64,000 nucleotides of DNA. Source: an uncultured Sphingomonadales bacterium. Its GTDB lineage: Bacteria > Pseudomonadota > Alphaproteobacteria > Sphingomonadales > Sphingomonadaceae. Location of the stretch: the NCBI GenBank assembly GCA_903832325.1, contig CAILBC010000036.1:186001-250000 (forward strand), read 5' to 3'. Positions 8,494 through 17,246 of this stretch are shown here, in pieces. Made by a program: the position numbers and the translations under genes. The notes beneath the pieces are model-generated. The model worked only from the letters and a program-made list of their open reading frames with translations, was not told the origin of the DNA and did not search any database. Position 1 is the first letter of the stretch, and the number at the start of each line of letters is the position of its first letter.

Positions 8494-8988
8494 CGTGACC
8501 CCCCTTGGGTATATGGTTTGGCCTGGGTATCTGGTTTGGCAGGTGCATCTCGGACCGTCCGGGGAGGGGCCTGCGCCATGGTGCCGGTGCCCGGCGGCCG
8601 TGGTCTGCCAATGCCCCCGCCATGACCGGGCGGGCGGTCCGACACGCCAAGGCGCACCGGTTCCGATGGCGGGCTATGACGTTCGTTTGTGACAAAGCGA
8701 AGCAGGCTGCGGAACAAAAGTCATAAATTCGTCACAAAATGAGCCGCAATGCGTGCAGCGCGAACGGCGGGAAAGCCACCAAAACCCGCCACATATTATT
8801 GAAAAATATGAAATATTCCCCCGGATTCGCACGATTTCCGTCACGCCGGAGCAGGCCCTTGCGTATTGCCCACATATGATGTTCCGGCGGGTGTTGCAGC
8901 AATGCATCGCATTGCAGCATGCGCCATGGGTCTGGCGCCGGCGGAACCGCCGCGCGCACGGGGATCGACTCGGCGCACCCCCGCGGCA
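8494..8988. other. Non-coding region upstream of receptor paralogue 1
   Basis: About 500 bases without a convincing gene. It should hold the promoter of the minus-strand receptor. An AT-rich island at 8791-8815 (ATATTATT...AAATATT) stands out in otherwise GC-rich DNA and is a candidate regulatory or promoter segment. Near the receptor start, a 9-base unit (TGGTTTGGC) occurs twice at about 8514-8544. Nothing else is recognisable. Confidence 0.4.
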
Positions 8989-9036
8989 TTATACGGATGT
9001 GCGATGAGTGAAGCTCATCGCACAATGTGACGCTCA
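8989..9036. repeat. 48-bp hairpin element, copy 1
   Basis: A 48-base element matching 23878-23925 at 42 of 48 positions. Positions 10-20 pair with 26-36 of the element to give a perfect 11-bp stem (TGTGCGATGAG/CTCATCGCACA) with a 5-base loop. Relative to copy 2, one G-C pair in the stem is replaced by T-A, so both sides changed together and the pairing is kept. The element lies at the 3' end of the minus-strand sulfotransferase gene and includes its stop codon. It could be a terminator or an RNA-stability element, although no T run follows. Confidence 0.6.
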
Positions 9037-11121
9037 GTCGCGCCAGGTTTCCAGCGCATCGCCGAGCGCATCCTGCAACGGCGCAAGCCATTGCGCATAG
9101 GGCTTCCACTGGTCGACGCCATCGCGATTGACCGGGCGGCGCACTTGTTCGGAACTGGGCGTGCGCACGCTGCGCTGCGTGGCGTGGAAATTCAGGCACG
9201 CCTCTTCGAACGGCAGCCGGCAATGATCGATCATGCGACGGATCTGGCCTTCGGGATCATCGATCAGGTCTTCGTTGATCACGCGCAGCACACGCCCGGG
9301 CAGCACCGCGTCCCAATGGCGCATCAGATCGAGATACGTGCGGTAATAGCGCGCGATGTTCTCGATGCCATATGTGAATTCCTGGCCTTGCGCGAACAGC
9401 TGCTTGAGGTTCGAAAAACAGCAATCCATCGGATTGCGCCGCGCATCGATGATCGTCGCATTGGGCAGGATCAGGTGGATCAGCCCGATATGGCGGAAAT
9501 TGTTGGGCATCTTGTCGATGAAACAGGCCCGGCCGAGCGCGCGATGCGGGCGCGTATCCGCAATATATTGCTGGCCAAAGCGCCGCACCGTTGCCGCATC
9601 GATCGATTCCAGCACACCGGGATAGCGTGGCTTGTCAAAATCCAGATTGCGCCCCTGCAATTCATGCACGATGCGCTGGATGTCGGGCAGTTCCTGCGTG
9701 CCTTCGACCATTGAATGGCTGGCGAGGATCTGTTCGATCAGCGTGGAGCCCGAACGCGGCAGGCCCAGCACGAAGATCGGCGCCGGGTCGTCCACGCCCC
9801 AGCCCTGGTGCGCGGCAAAGAACGCGGGCGTGCACACGCGGCGCTGTTCGCGCGTGTTGGTTTCGAACACGCTGGGGTTGTAGCTATTCATCGCGCGGTG
9901 CAGATCGTTTCCCAGCGCATAGGCGGCCCACGATCCGGCAGGATCGCGCGCATCCTCCAGCGCCTTGCCCAGCGCGAAGGCGATATGGATGCGGTCATTT
10001 TCGGCGGTGGCCGGATCGTCCAGCCGCGCGCGCATCACCGCGATCTCGTCCTCGTCAAAACGGTAGGTCTTGAGGTTGGCGAGGCTCCACCACGCATCGC
10101 CGAAATCGGCGCGGGCCCTGGTGGAGGCGCGATAGGCGGCAATCGCCTCGTCCGTGCGGCCCACAGTCTTCAGCGCATGGCCCAGCCACAAGTTGACATC
10201 GGCGCGGCGCACGGGGGCACCGGGCGCCTGGTCATCGATTTCCGCCAGCATGTCGCGGTATTCGGGGATCACCCCTTCGAAATCGCCCAGCCCCACGGTG
10301 ATCGTGGCCGCCTGGGTGCGGTGTGTCTGGCTTTTCGGATCGAGCGTGAGCAAGGGGGCAAGCGCATCGCGCGCTTCGGGAAATTTGTGCCGCGCGATCA
10401 GCACCTGCACATATTCGCTGCGCGCCTCGTGATGATCGGGCACCATGGCCAGCACGCCGGAATAGAGCAGCTCGGCATCGTCCAGAACATTGCGCTGATG
10501 GCCGATCTGCGCCAGCAGCCGCATGCCTTCGGGATGATCGCCATGATCCAGCAGGAACTTGCGGATCAGCATTTCGGCGCGATCGATATCGCCATCGTGA
10601 TAGAGGATCTTGGCGATCACGATCGGCGGGGGCACGCTGGCCAGGTGCGCGGAATGCTGCGCCGCCCAGGCCGCATTGGCGGTATCGCCGGTCATCCGGT
10701 ACAGCCCGTCCAGCATGCGCCAGCCCATCGGCAGCGCCGGATTGATCGTTACCGCGTTGCGCAGCGCCTCGATCGCCGGGGGGGCTTCGCGCCGCGCCAC
10801 GTGGCACAGGCCGCGCTCCAGGTGCATCTGGCTGAAATGGGGGTGATGTTCGGCCAGCTGGTCCAGCATCGCCAGCGCTTCGTCGATCCGCTTCATGAAT
10901 CGCAAGGATATCGCCGCGATCAGCCGCAGATCGCGGTTCGCCGGGTGCCTCGCGATCAGGGGCAAGGCCTGTTGCAGCGCGTCATGATAACGATCGGCCG
11001 ACTGCAGTTCGCGCAGGCGCACGACCTCAGCCTCCAGCGGTGACATGATGGGCATTTGCGGGGCTGGCATTTGCGGGGCGGGCGTTTGCGCGGCGGGGTG
11101 GGGCGGGGACTGGGTGGCCAT
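9034..11121 (-). CDS. TPR-containing sulfotransferase
   Basis: A protein of about 695 residues joining an N-terminal tetratricopeptide-repeat superhelix (roughly residues 40-420, many A-x-x-x-A/L-x-x-x-P repeats) to a C-terminal sulfotransferase domain. The 5'-phosphosulfate-binding loop of PAPS-dependent sulfotransferases is visible as F-V-L-G-L-P-R-S-G-S-T-L-I-E-Q-I-L, followed by S-H-S-M-V-E-G-T-Q-E-L. The C-terminal R-V-I-N-E-D-L-I-D-D-P-E and S-S-E-Q-V-R-R-P-V belong to the same domain. It probably transfers sulfate to a small molecule or glycan held by the TPR region; the acceptor is unknown. A frame extends to a TTG at 11160, but the ATG at 11121 (M-A-T-Q-S-P-P-H) is the better start. 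It lies between two paralogous TonB receptors on the same strand. Confidence 0.88.
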   Translation of the reverse strand: MATQSPPHPAAQTPAPQMPAPQMPIMSPLEAEVVRLRELQSADRYHDALQQALPLIARHPANRDLRLIAAISLRFMKRIDEALAMLDQLAEHHPHFSQMHLERGLCHVARREAPPAIEALRNAVTINPALPMGWRMLDGLYRMTGDTANAAWAAQHSAHLASVPPPIVIAKILYHDGDIDRAEMLIRKFLLDHGDHPEGMRLLAQIGHQRNVLDDAELLYSGVLAMVPDHHEARSEYVQVLIARHKFPEARDALAPLLTLDPKSQTHRTQAATITVGLGDFEGVIPEYRDMLAEIDDQAPGAPVRRADVNLWLGHALKTVGRTDEAIAAYRASTRARADFGDAWWSLANLKTYRFDEDEIAVMRARLDDPATAENDRIHIAFALGKALEDARDPAGSWAAYALGNDLHRAMNSYNPSVFETNTREQRRVCTPAFFAAHQGWGVDDPAPIFVLGLPRSGSTLIEQILASHSMVEGTQELPDIQRIVHELQGRNLDFDKPRYPGVLESIDAATVRRFGQQYIADTRPHRALGRACFIDKMPNNFRHIGLIHLILPNATIIDARRNPMDCCFSNLKQLFAQGQEFTYGIENIARYYRTYLDLMRHWDAVLPGRVLRVINEDLIDDPEGQIRRMIDHCRLPFEEACLNFHATQRSVRTPSSEQVRRPVNRDGVDQWKPYAQWLAPLQDALGDALETWRD

Positions 11122-11184
11122 GATGTCGGTCTGTCTCGGAAATCGGAGCGGCAAAGTCAAAAGCTAATCCGGCAGATATGCGAA

Positions 11185-11209
11185 GGGCGACGCCATTGCG
11201 GCGTCGCCC
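11185..11209 (-). terminator. Hairpin after the second TonB-dependent receptor gene
   Basis: A perfect 10-bp stem (GGGCGACGCC/GGCGTCGCCC) around a 5-base loop, 30 bases past the stop of the receptor at 11240. It closely resembles the hairpin that follows receptor paralogue 1 (same GCGAC...CCATTGC core), suggesting the 3' untranslated region was duplicated with the gene. No T run follows, so read-through into the sulfotransferase is possible. Confidence 0.55.
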
Positions 11210-11239
11210 CCCAGTTTTCCGGCAAAAACCGGACGGTGA

Positions 11240-13930
11240 TCACATCTTGGTGCTGATCTTGATTCCGTAGATCCGCGGACGCACCGGGACCGAGGTCTTG
11301 ATGAACTCGTCCGAAGTGGTGAACGTCGAAGCGTGGCTGTTGCTCAGGTTTTCGCCAAAAAACGAAACGCTCCAGTTGTCGTGGCTGAAGCCGAACTGCG
11401 CGTCGAGCAGCGCATAGCCGTTCATCTTGTAACGCAGCACGGTGGTTCCCGGCACGATGATGCCGTTCGGACCAACTGTCGAACCGTTGCCCGCGACATC
11501 GCCCGAGGGGTAGGTCGCCGGTTCGTTGAACATCGCGCTGGTGTACGACACGCCGCCCGCGACAAACCAGTTCATGTCACCCTTGCCGGCGAAATCATAC
11601 CGGCCGCGGATGTTGCCCTGGAAATGCGGGCTGAACGGCGTGACATCACCCACATTGCCAAACGGGCTGGCCACGGGGATCGTCTTGCCGCCGGCCACGG
11701 TCGAGGTGATGCACTTGCCATACGAGGAAGTGACCGGGTTGTTCGACACGAAGCACGGCGAATTGGCCTGCTTGCTGTCGTTGTAGGTGGCCGATCCCTG
11801 GATCGTCAGGCCGGTGACCGGACGCGCCACGATCTGCACTTCGACACCCTTGATGTGGTAGTTCGGACCGTTGGTCGCGAACGCGGTGTTGCCGAAGCCT
11901 GCCGCCGGGTTGAAGAAGCCGAGCTGGGTGTCCTGCCAGATCATGTAATAGCTGGACAGGTTGAAGGTCATCTTCCGGTCAAACAGATCGGTTTTTACGC
12001 CCACTTCCCAGTTGGTCAGGGTATCCGGGCGATAGGCTGCCGGAACCAGCAGCTGCTTCGCGCCGCTCACCGGATCGGTCAGACGCGAGGACCCACCGCG
12101 GTTGAAGCCACCGGGGCGGAAGCCCTGGCTGAACACGCCATAGACCAGCGTGCCCTTTTGCGGCTTCCAGTTCAGCCCGGCCTTGCTCTTGAAGCCGTGG
12201 AAGGTTGCCTTGAGGCCCAGCGCGTCGAGGTTCGAACCCGTGGTGCAGACCGGGACCTGATAGCAGGCGCTGGTGAACGAGGAATAGACCGAGCCGGTTT
12301 CGTATTCCTTGTAGTTGTAGTAGCGCGTGCCGCCGGTGAAGGTCAGGTTCGACGTGATGTCGAAATCGACCGAGCCGAATGCCGCATACTGCTTGTAGCC
12401 GCGCTGGGTGTCTTCACCAAAGGCGACGGCCGGGCCACGCGGACCGGCAACGTTCAGCGTCGCGTTCGGATTGGGCGCCACGAGGCCAAGGCAGACATCG
12501 CCCGAAGCCTTGATCTGGGCAGCGGACTGCGACTGGTTGCAAGTCGGGATCGACTTGTAATCCCAGTCCTGGTTGTCCTGGATCTTGAACGATTCATAAT
12601 AGGCACCCAGGATCGCGCGGATGCGCGAACCTTCCGGCGTCGACACGCGGAATTCGTGGCTCTGGTGCGTGGTGCGGATATGGTCGGTCCAGTAGCTGGT
12701 CGGCGAGTAGCAGTATGGAGCCGCCCCGACGTTCCAGTAATAGTTGCCGCCGCCGGTGCACTGATAGAAGATGCCATAGGTCGAACGCGCGTAATTGGTG
12801 TAATCGCCCTGCGCCGAAATATGGCGGGTCATGTAGGCGCCGGTGTAGATCAGCTTGAAATCACCGATCTTGCCGTTGATGGTCCACGCGGTGTTGTAGT
12901 ATTCATCCTTGCTGTACTGCGGGACAAACAGCGTCGAGGTCAGGCCGGTCAGCGGCGCATAGTCGTAGCTGTAGGTCTGCGTGGCGAAGGTGCCCTTGGT
13001 GTCCAGGCTCTGGTACGATTCAGCCAGCAGCAGGTCCCAGTCGGGGGCGAACTTCCAGCCGAGTTCAACGCGACCACCGACATAATCCACCGGGTTCGAG
13101 TGCGGCGCGACCTGGGCGGAGTTGTTGTACTGGCCATTGTTGACCTGCTGACCCGGGGTCAGAACGTTGCCGTTGCCCTTGTACGCGAGATAGTACGAGC
13201 CAAGGTCGGTCGGTTCGCGCGTGAAGGTCGAATATACGTTGTTGATGTAGCCGCCATGGTGATCGTCATAGACCACCGCGCGAATGGCGAGCTGATCCTT
13301 GATGATCGGGATGTTGATCATCGCGTTGAACGCGCCGTTGGCCGCGCCGCCCGAAGTGCCGCCAAAGCTGCCTTCGATCTTGCCTTCCATGCGGTCGAAC
13401 TTGGGCTTTGCGGTGATGTAGCGCACCGCGCCGGCCTGCGCGCCGCCGCCGAACAGCGTGCCCTGCGGACCTTCGAGCACTTCGACGCGCTCAATGTCGG
13501 CCACATAAACGTCGGCGTTGTGCGCCGGGAACTGCATCGACTGGTCATCGAGATAGATTGCGACGTTGGGGAAGCCGCCGATCGTGCCCGCCGACTGTTC
13601 ACCGGCGAAACCGGCCGACAGACCACGCATGAAGATCGCGCCCTGGCCCGGGCCGTTGCTCGAGAACGTGACGTTCGGGGTGTACTTCAGAAGATCGTTG
13701 AACGTGGTCACGTTCAGCTTGCTGAGCGAATCCGCGCTCAGCGCCTGCAGCGTCATCGGCACGTCCTGCAGCGACTGGTCGCGGCGCTGTGCGGTCACGA
13801 TGATTTCGCCCGGCGCAGACGTCGCGGCGGTGGTGGCGGCGGCCTGTTCGGCGTGTGCCGTGCCGGTCAGCGCAAACATCGCCGAACCTGCAAACAAACC
13901 AACTTTCAGCATATGGATACTGGTCTTCAT
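11240..13930 (-). CDS. TonB-dependent outer-membrane receptor (paralogue 2)
   Basis: An 896-residue TonB-dependent transporter. Signal peptide residues 1-27 end T-A-H-A, and the TonB-box-like E-I-I-V-T-A is at 42-47. The plug has V-P-M-T-L-Q-A-L, N-D-L-L-K-Y-T-P-N-V-T-F and V-E-V-L-E-G-P-Q-G-T-L-F-G-G-G; the barrel ends P-R-I-Y-G-I-K-I-S-T-K-M, so the usual terminal Phe is replaced by Met. An open frame continues upstream to 14077, but the ATG at 13928-13930 is correct: a GGGGGG ribosome-binding site precedes it and the signal peptide starts there (M-K-T-S-I-H-M-L-K-V). It is a close paralogue of the receptor at 5809-8493, differing mostly in external loops, which suggests related but distinct ligands. 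Confidence 0.92.
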   Translation of the reverse strand: MKTSIHMLKVGLFAGSAMFALTGTAHAEQAAATTAATSAPGEIIVTAQRRDQSLQDVPMTLQALSADSLSKLNVTTFNDLLKYTPNVTFSSNGPGQGAIFMRGLSAGFAGEQSAGTIGGFPNVAIYLDDQSMQFPAHNADVYVADIERVEVLEGPQGTLFGGGAQAGAVRYITAKPKFDRMEGKIEGSFGGTSGGAANGAFNAMINIPIIKDQLAIRAVVYDDHHGGYINNVYSTFTREPTDLGSYYLAYKGNGNVLTPGQQVNNGQYNNSAQVAPHSNPVDYVGGRVELGWKFAPDWDLLLAESYQSLDTKGTFATQTYSYDYAPLTGLTSTLFVPQYSKDEYYNTAWTINGKIGDFKLIYTGAYMTRHISAQGDYTNYARSTYGIFYQCTGGGNYYWNVGAAPYCYSPTSYWTDHIRTTHQSHEFRVSTPEGSRIRAILGAYYESFKIQDNQDWDYKSIPTCNQSQSAAQIKASGDVCLGLVAPNPNATLNVAGPRGPAVAFGEDTQRGYKQYAAFGSVDFDITSNLTFTGGTRYYNYKEYETGSVYSSFTSACYQVPVCTTGSNLDALGLKATFHGFKSKAGLNWKPQKGTLVYGVFSQGFRPGGFNRGGSSRLTDPVSGAKQLLVPAAYRPDTLTNWEVGVKTDLFDRKMTFNLSSYYMIWQDTQLGFFNPAAGFGNTAFATNGPNYHIKGVEVQIVARPVTGLTIQGSATYNDSKQANSPCFVSNNPVTSSYGKCITSTVAGGKTIPVASPFGNVGDVTPFSPHFQGNIRGRYDFAGKGDMNWFVAGGVSYTSAMFNEPATYPSGDVAGNGSTVGPNGIIVPGTTVLRYKMNGYALLDAQFGFSHDNWSVSFFGENLSNSHASTFTTSDEFIKTSVPVRPRIYGIKISTKM

Positions 13931-14716
13931 AGAACCCCCCTGGGCATTGCCGAGCGGACCGGCAGCAGCAGGAGCCTTGCGCGATCCGGATGCCACAGGA
14001 TTTGCATGCGCAAATCGTGCTGGCAACCCGGCCCTCATGGCTCCACACCGTCTCCGGTCGGACGGGCAGGCGGTCAATGCAACGCCGCCTTTCCCGACCG
14101 TGGTTTATGACGGCCAGTTCCTGTTGATACAAGGCATTATGAGAATTTATGTGGGGGTCATGACTTGGGTGATCGCTCGCAATTCATGCCGCGCCTTTCT
14201 GCCAAAAAGCCCGATATCCTTGGTTTAACCGGGTAATAATTTTGGCTTCTTCCAAGAAAAACCGGTGTCCATTTCTTTTTTATTCCGCAAAAATTCAATT
14301 CTGTTGCCCTATATGACCGTCCTGCGTGCGGTTTTTGTTTTGTTCGGGTATATGCCGGTTGCGAATGCTGATCGTGCGGCACCGCTGCCGGATGCAATTT
14401 GATCCAAATCAATTCGTATGCGGTCTGCCATCGGGCCTTGCACTTTTGCCTGGCACTGCGGCAACCGGCTGGCGGCGCCGGTGCTGCACGCTGCGGCCTG
14501 CCACCCTTTTTTGCAGGGCCTGCCACCCTTTTTTGCAGGGACTGTGGCTTTTGCGCCGGTCCCTGCAAAAAAGGGTGGCAGCCCGCACACGCGAATCGTT
14601 GCCGTCGGCCGGGCCGGGAGCAGCCCTGGTTATGGGTTGCAACGCGCCGTGCGTCGGACGCTTCATCCTGGCGTCTACGGCTTGTGTTCCCCAAATGTTC
14701 GGTTTAGGCACAAGGC
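13931..14716. other. Non-coding region between divergent receptor and radA genes
   Basis: About 790 bases with no convincing gene. It should contain the divergent promoters of the receptor (minus) and radA (plus). The part 14210-14400 is markedly more AT-rich than its surroundings. The part 14498-14581 holds three copies of a perfect 21-base repeat, described separately. Short frames here show no family features. Confidence 0.4.
14498..14581. repeat. Three perfect 21-bp repeats, two direct and one inverted
   Basis: The 21-base unit (CTGCCACCC, six Ts, GCAGGG) occurs at 14498-14518 and again at 14520-14540, one base apart. A perfect reverse complement is at 14561-14581. Either direct copy can pair with the inverted one, giving a 21-bp stem with a 20-base loop (inner copy) or a 42-base loop (outer copy). 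It lies about 135 bases before radA in a divergent intergenic region, where a terminator is not expected. It looks like a REP-type or small mobile repeat, or a small structured RNA. Confidence 0.75.
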
Positions 14717-16096
14717 ATGGTCAAACCCAAGCGCCGTTATGTCTGCCAGGCCTGCGGCAGTGTCGCCACCCGTTGGCAGGGCCAGTGCGCCGACTGTTCG
14801 GAATGGAACACCCTGACCGAAGAGGCGCCCGAAACGGTGTTTTCGGCGCGGCACGATCTGTCGGGCGGTGGGCGCAAGGTGCAGTTCGTGCCGCTGGATC
14901 ATCCGGTGGAACTGCCGCCCCGGCGCAAGACCGGCCTTGCCGAATTCGACCGTGCGCTGGGCGGCGGGCTGGTTGCCGGATCGGCCGTGCTGATGGGCGG
15001 CGATCCCGGCATCGGCAAATCGACCCTGCTGCTGCAGGCGGCGGCGAACATGGCGCGCGATGGCGCCAGCGCCGTCTATATCAGCGGGGAAGAAGCATCG
15101 GACCAGGTGCGGTTGCGCGCCGGGCGGCTGGGGCTGATCGACGGGAAGCGGGGGACGGCGCCCTTGCTGTTGGCCTCTGCCACGTCGGTGCGCGATATTC
15201 TCACGACGCTGACGGCCATGGCGCCGCCCGCGCTGGTGGTGATCGATTCGATCCAGACGATGCATTCCGACCGGATCGAGGGCGCGCCGGGCACGGTCAG
15301 CCAGGTGCGCGCCTGCGCCTTTGAACTGATCCGTTATGCCAAGGACAGCGGCGCCGCGGTGGTGCTGGTCGGCCATGTGACCAAGGATGGCACGATCGCC
15401 GGCCCGCGCGTGCTCGAACACATGGTCGATGTGGTGATGAGTTTTGAAGGCGAACGCAGCCACCAGTATCGCATTCTGCGCGCGCTGAAAAACCGGTTTG
15501 GCGCGGTCGATGAAATTGGCGTGTTTGCCATGGCTGGCGCCGGGCTGGAGGAAGTGGGCAATCCTTCGCTGCTGTTCCTTTCGGGCCGGGCCGATCCGGT
15601 GCCGGGCAGCGCGGTTTTCCCCGCGTTGGAGGGTACGCGCCCGGTGTTGGTGGAAATCCAGGCGCTGACCGTGCGGCTGGCCAGCGGGGCCACCCCGCGC
15701 CGCGCCGTGGTGGGGTGGGACAGCGGCCGGCTGGCGATGCTGCTCGCCGTGCTGGAGGCGCGCTGCGGGCTGAATTTTTCCTCGGCCGAAGTCTATCTCA
15801 ATGTTGCGGGGGGCTATCGGCTGACCGACCCGGCGGCCGATCTGGCAGTGGCTGCCGCGCTGGTTTCGGCGCTGGCCGACCGGCCGCTCCCGGCAGAGGC
15901 AGTGTGGTTTGGCGAAGTGTCGCTGGCCGGCGAAGTGCGCCCTGTCGCCCATGCCGCGATCCGCCTGCGCGAGGCTGCAAAACTGGGCTTTGCGCGCACT
16001 TTCGGCCCCGCCGGGGTAGAGGCCGAAGGGGGGGCGCGCCACACCGGCCTGTCCTTGTTGCCAAATCTCGTTGACCGGATCATGGGCGGGTCTTAG
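14717..16096 (+). CDS. radA: DNA repair protein RadA (Sms)
   Basis: RadA is a RecA-like ATPase and branch-migration helicase used in recombinational repair. The 459-residue protein starts with a four-cysteine zinc finger (C10, C13, C24, C27). The ATPase core has Walker A G-G-D-P-G-I-G-K-S-T near residues 94-103, I-S-G-E-E-A-S-D-Q-V-R-L-R-A, and a Walker B-type L-V-V-I-D-S-I-Q-T. The RadA-specific L-K-N-R-F-G motif and I-G-V-F follow. The C-terminal Lon-like domain contains G-G-Y-R-L-T-D-P-A-A-D-L. Length and architecture are normal. cvpA follows after 9 bases, so the two are probably co-transcribed. Confidence 0.97.
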   Translation: MVKPKRRYVCQACGSVATRWQGQCADCSEWNTLTEEAPETVFSARHDLSGGGRKVQFVPLDHPVELPPRRKTGLAEFDRALGGGLVAGSAVLMGGDPGIGKSTLLLQAAANMARDGASAVYISGEEASDQVRLRAGRLGLIDGKRGTAPLLLASATSVRDILTTLTAMAPPALVVIDSIQTMHSDRIEGAPGTVSQVRACAFELIRYAKDSGAAVVLVGHVTKDGTIAGPRVLEHMVDVVMSFEGERSHQYRILRALKNRFGAVDEIGVFAMAGAGLEEVGNPSLLFLSGRADPVPGSAVFPALEGTRPVLVEIQALTVRLASGATPRRAVVGWDSGRLAMLLAVLEARCGLNFSSAEVYLNVAGGYRLTDPAADLAVAAALVSALADRPLPAEAVWFGEVSLAGEVRPVAHAAIRLREAAKLGFARTFGPAGVEAEGGARHTGLSLLPNLVDRIMGGS

Positions 16097-16105
16097 GCCG
16101 GCGGG

Positions 16106-16753
16106 ATGAGCGGGTTTGACTACATCGTCTTTCTGGTGGTGGGCCTTGCCGCCATTGCCGGGTTCTTTCGCGGCTTTGTCGAGGAAGTGCTGTCGCTGGC
16201 GGCCTGGTGCCTTGCGCTGCTGGCGGTGCATTATGGCCACGCCCCGCTGACTGCGGTTTTGACCCCATCGATCGGCAGCGAAACCGGCGCAGGGGTGCTC
16301 GCCTTTGGCATCCTGCTGGCGGTGCCCTATTTCGGCACGCTGCTGGTTGCGCGCGGCATGGGCAATGCCAGCCGCGGATCGATGCTGGGCCCGATTGACC
16401 GCGTGCTGGGCTTTGGCTTTGGCGCGATCAAGGGCTTTGTCATCATGGTCCTGGCGTTTTCGCTGCTGGTCTTTGCCTATGACGTGGTCTGGGGGCCAAA
16501 GGGTCGCCCGGCCTGGATCAAGGCCGGCCGCACCTATCCCTTTTTGAACGCGGCAAGCGATGAACTGATGTCGCTGGTTTCGAAACGGCGCAGCGAGGCG
16601 GTGAAGGCGGCGCGCGACGGGGCCGTCGATGGCGCCACCGATGCGCTGAGCGGAAGCGGCGCACTGGGCGGCAATGACGCCGGTGATGGCGATGCGCCGC
16701 CGGTGCATCACGCGCGGCGGCACCATCCGGTGCGCCCGGTTGCCGATCCATGA
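16106..16753 (+). CDS. cvpA: CvpA family membrane protein
   Basis: A 215-residue inner-membrane protein of the CvpA family. Four hydrophobic helices fill residues about 5-25, 30-48, 62-84 and 106-126, and the F-R-G-F-V-E-E-V-L-S-L-A-A-W block in the first loop is typical, as is D-R-V-L-G-F-G-F-G-A-I-K-G. CvpA was named for colicin V production in E. coli and is linked to envelope homeostasis; its biochemical activity is not settled. The C-terminus is a charged, low-complexity tail ending H-H-A-R-R-H-H-P. It overlaps the next gene by four bases (ATGA). Confidence 0.88.
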   Translation: MSGFDYIVFLVVGLAAIAGFFRGFVEEVLSLAAWCLALLAVHYGHAPLTAVLTPSIGSETGAGVLAFGILLAVPYFGTLLVARGMGNASRGSMLGPIDRVLGFGFGAIKGFVIMVLAFSLLVFAYDVVWGPKGRPAWIKAGRTYPFLNAASDELMSLVSKRRSEAVKAARDGAVDGATDALSGSGALGGNDAGDGDAPPVHHARRHHPVRPVADP

Positions 16754-17199
16754 CCATCACCCCCGCAGCGGCACCGGCCCGGGCCGCAACACTCTATACG
16801 CCGGCGGTGCTGGCGGCGGCGATCGGGCTGGCGGCCTGGCCGTGGGATGACAGCCTGATTTTGCGGGGTGAAGCGCGATCGCGCACCTGCGGCAGCTCGC
16901 TGGCAATCGGGCTGGCGCTTGATGGTGCCGGGCAGATCACCGCGATCGGCATCCGTACCCATGCCTGCGCCATTGGCCAGGCCGCGGCCCATGCCTTTGC
17001 CAGCGGTGCCAGGGGCCGTGACCGGGCGGCGGTCGCGGCATGCCGTGCGGCGCTGGAGGCCTGGCTGGCGGGCGAGGGGCCTTTGCCCGATTGGCCGGGG
17101 CTGGACGTTATCGCCGCGGCGCGCGATCATCGATCGCGCCACGGCGCAATCGGTCTGGCGTGGGATGCGGCGCTCGCGGCTTTTGCCACACAAGTTTAA
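16750..17199 (+). CDS. Iron-sulfur cluster assembly scaffold protein (IscU/NifU-like)
   Basis: A 149-residue protein resembling the NifU/IscU N-terminal scaffold, on which Fe-S clusters are assembled. Two conserved cysteine contexts are visible: S-R-T-C-G-S-S (C47), and H-A-C-A-I-G-Q-A-A-A (C73). A third Cys (C98) lies in a less typical position, so the usual three-Cys set is less clear than in classical IscU. The N-terminal L-Y-T-P-A-V-L-A-A-A-I-G-L and the C-terminal R-H-G-A-I-G-L-A-W fit the sphingomonad version. No other isc/suf genes are in the window. Its start overlaps the cvpA stop. Confidence 0.75.
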   Translation: MTITPAAAPARAATLYTPAVLAAAIGLAAWPWDDSLILRGEARSRTCGSSLAIGLALDGAGQITAIGIRTHACAIGQAAAHAFASGARGRDRAAVAACRAALEAWLAGEGPLPDWPGLDVIAAARDHRSRHGAIGLAWDAALAAFATQV

Positions 17200-17246
17200 A
17201 GTCGGCGCGGCGCGCGGGGCACATTTCAGGGGGATAACGGGCGCGC

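Noticed and set aside
8791..8815. The AT-rich island as a firm promoter call
   Set aside because: No convincing -35/-10 pair at proper spacing was found, and it is about 300 bases from the receptor start.
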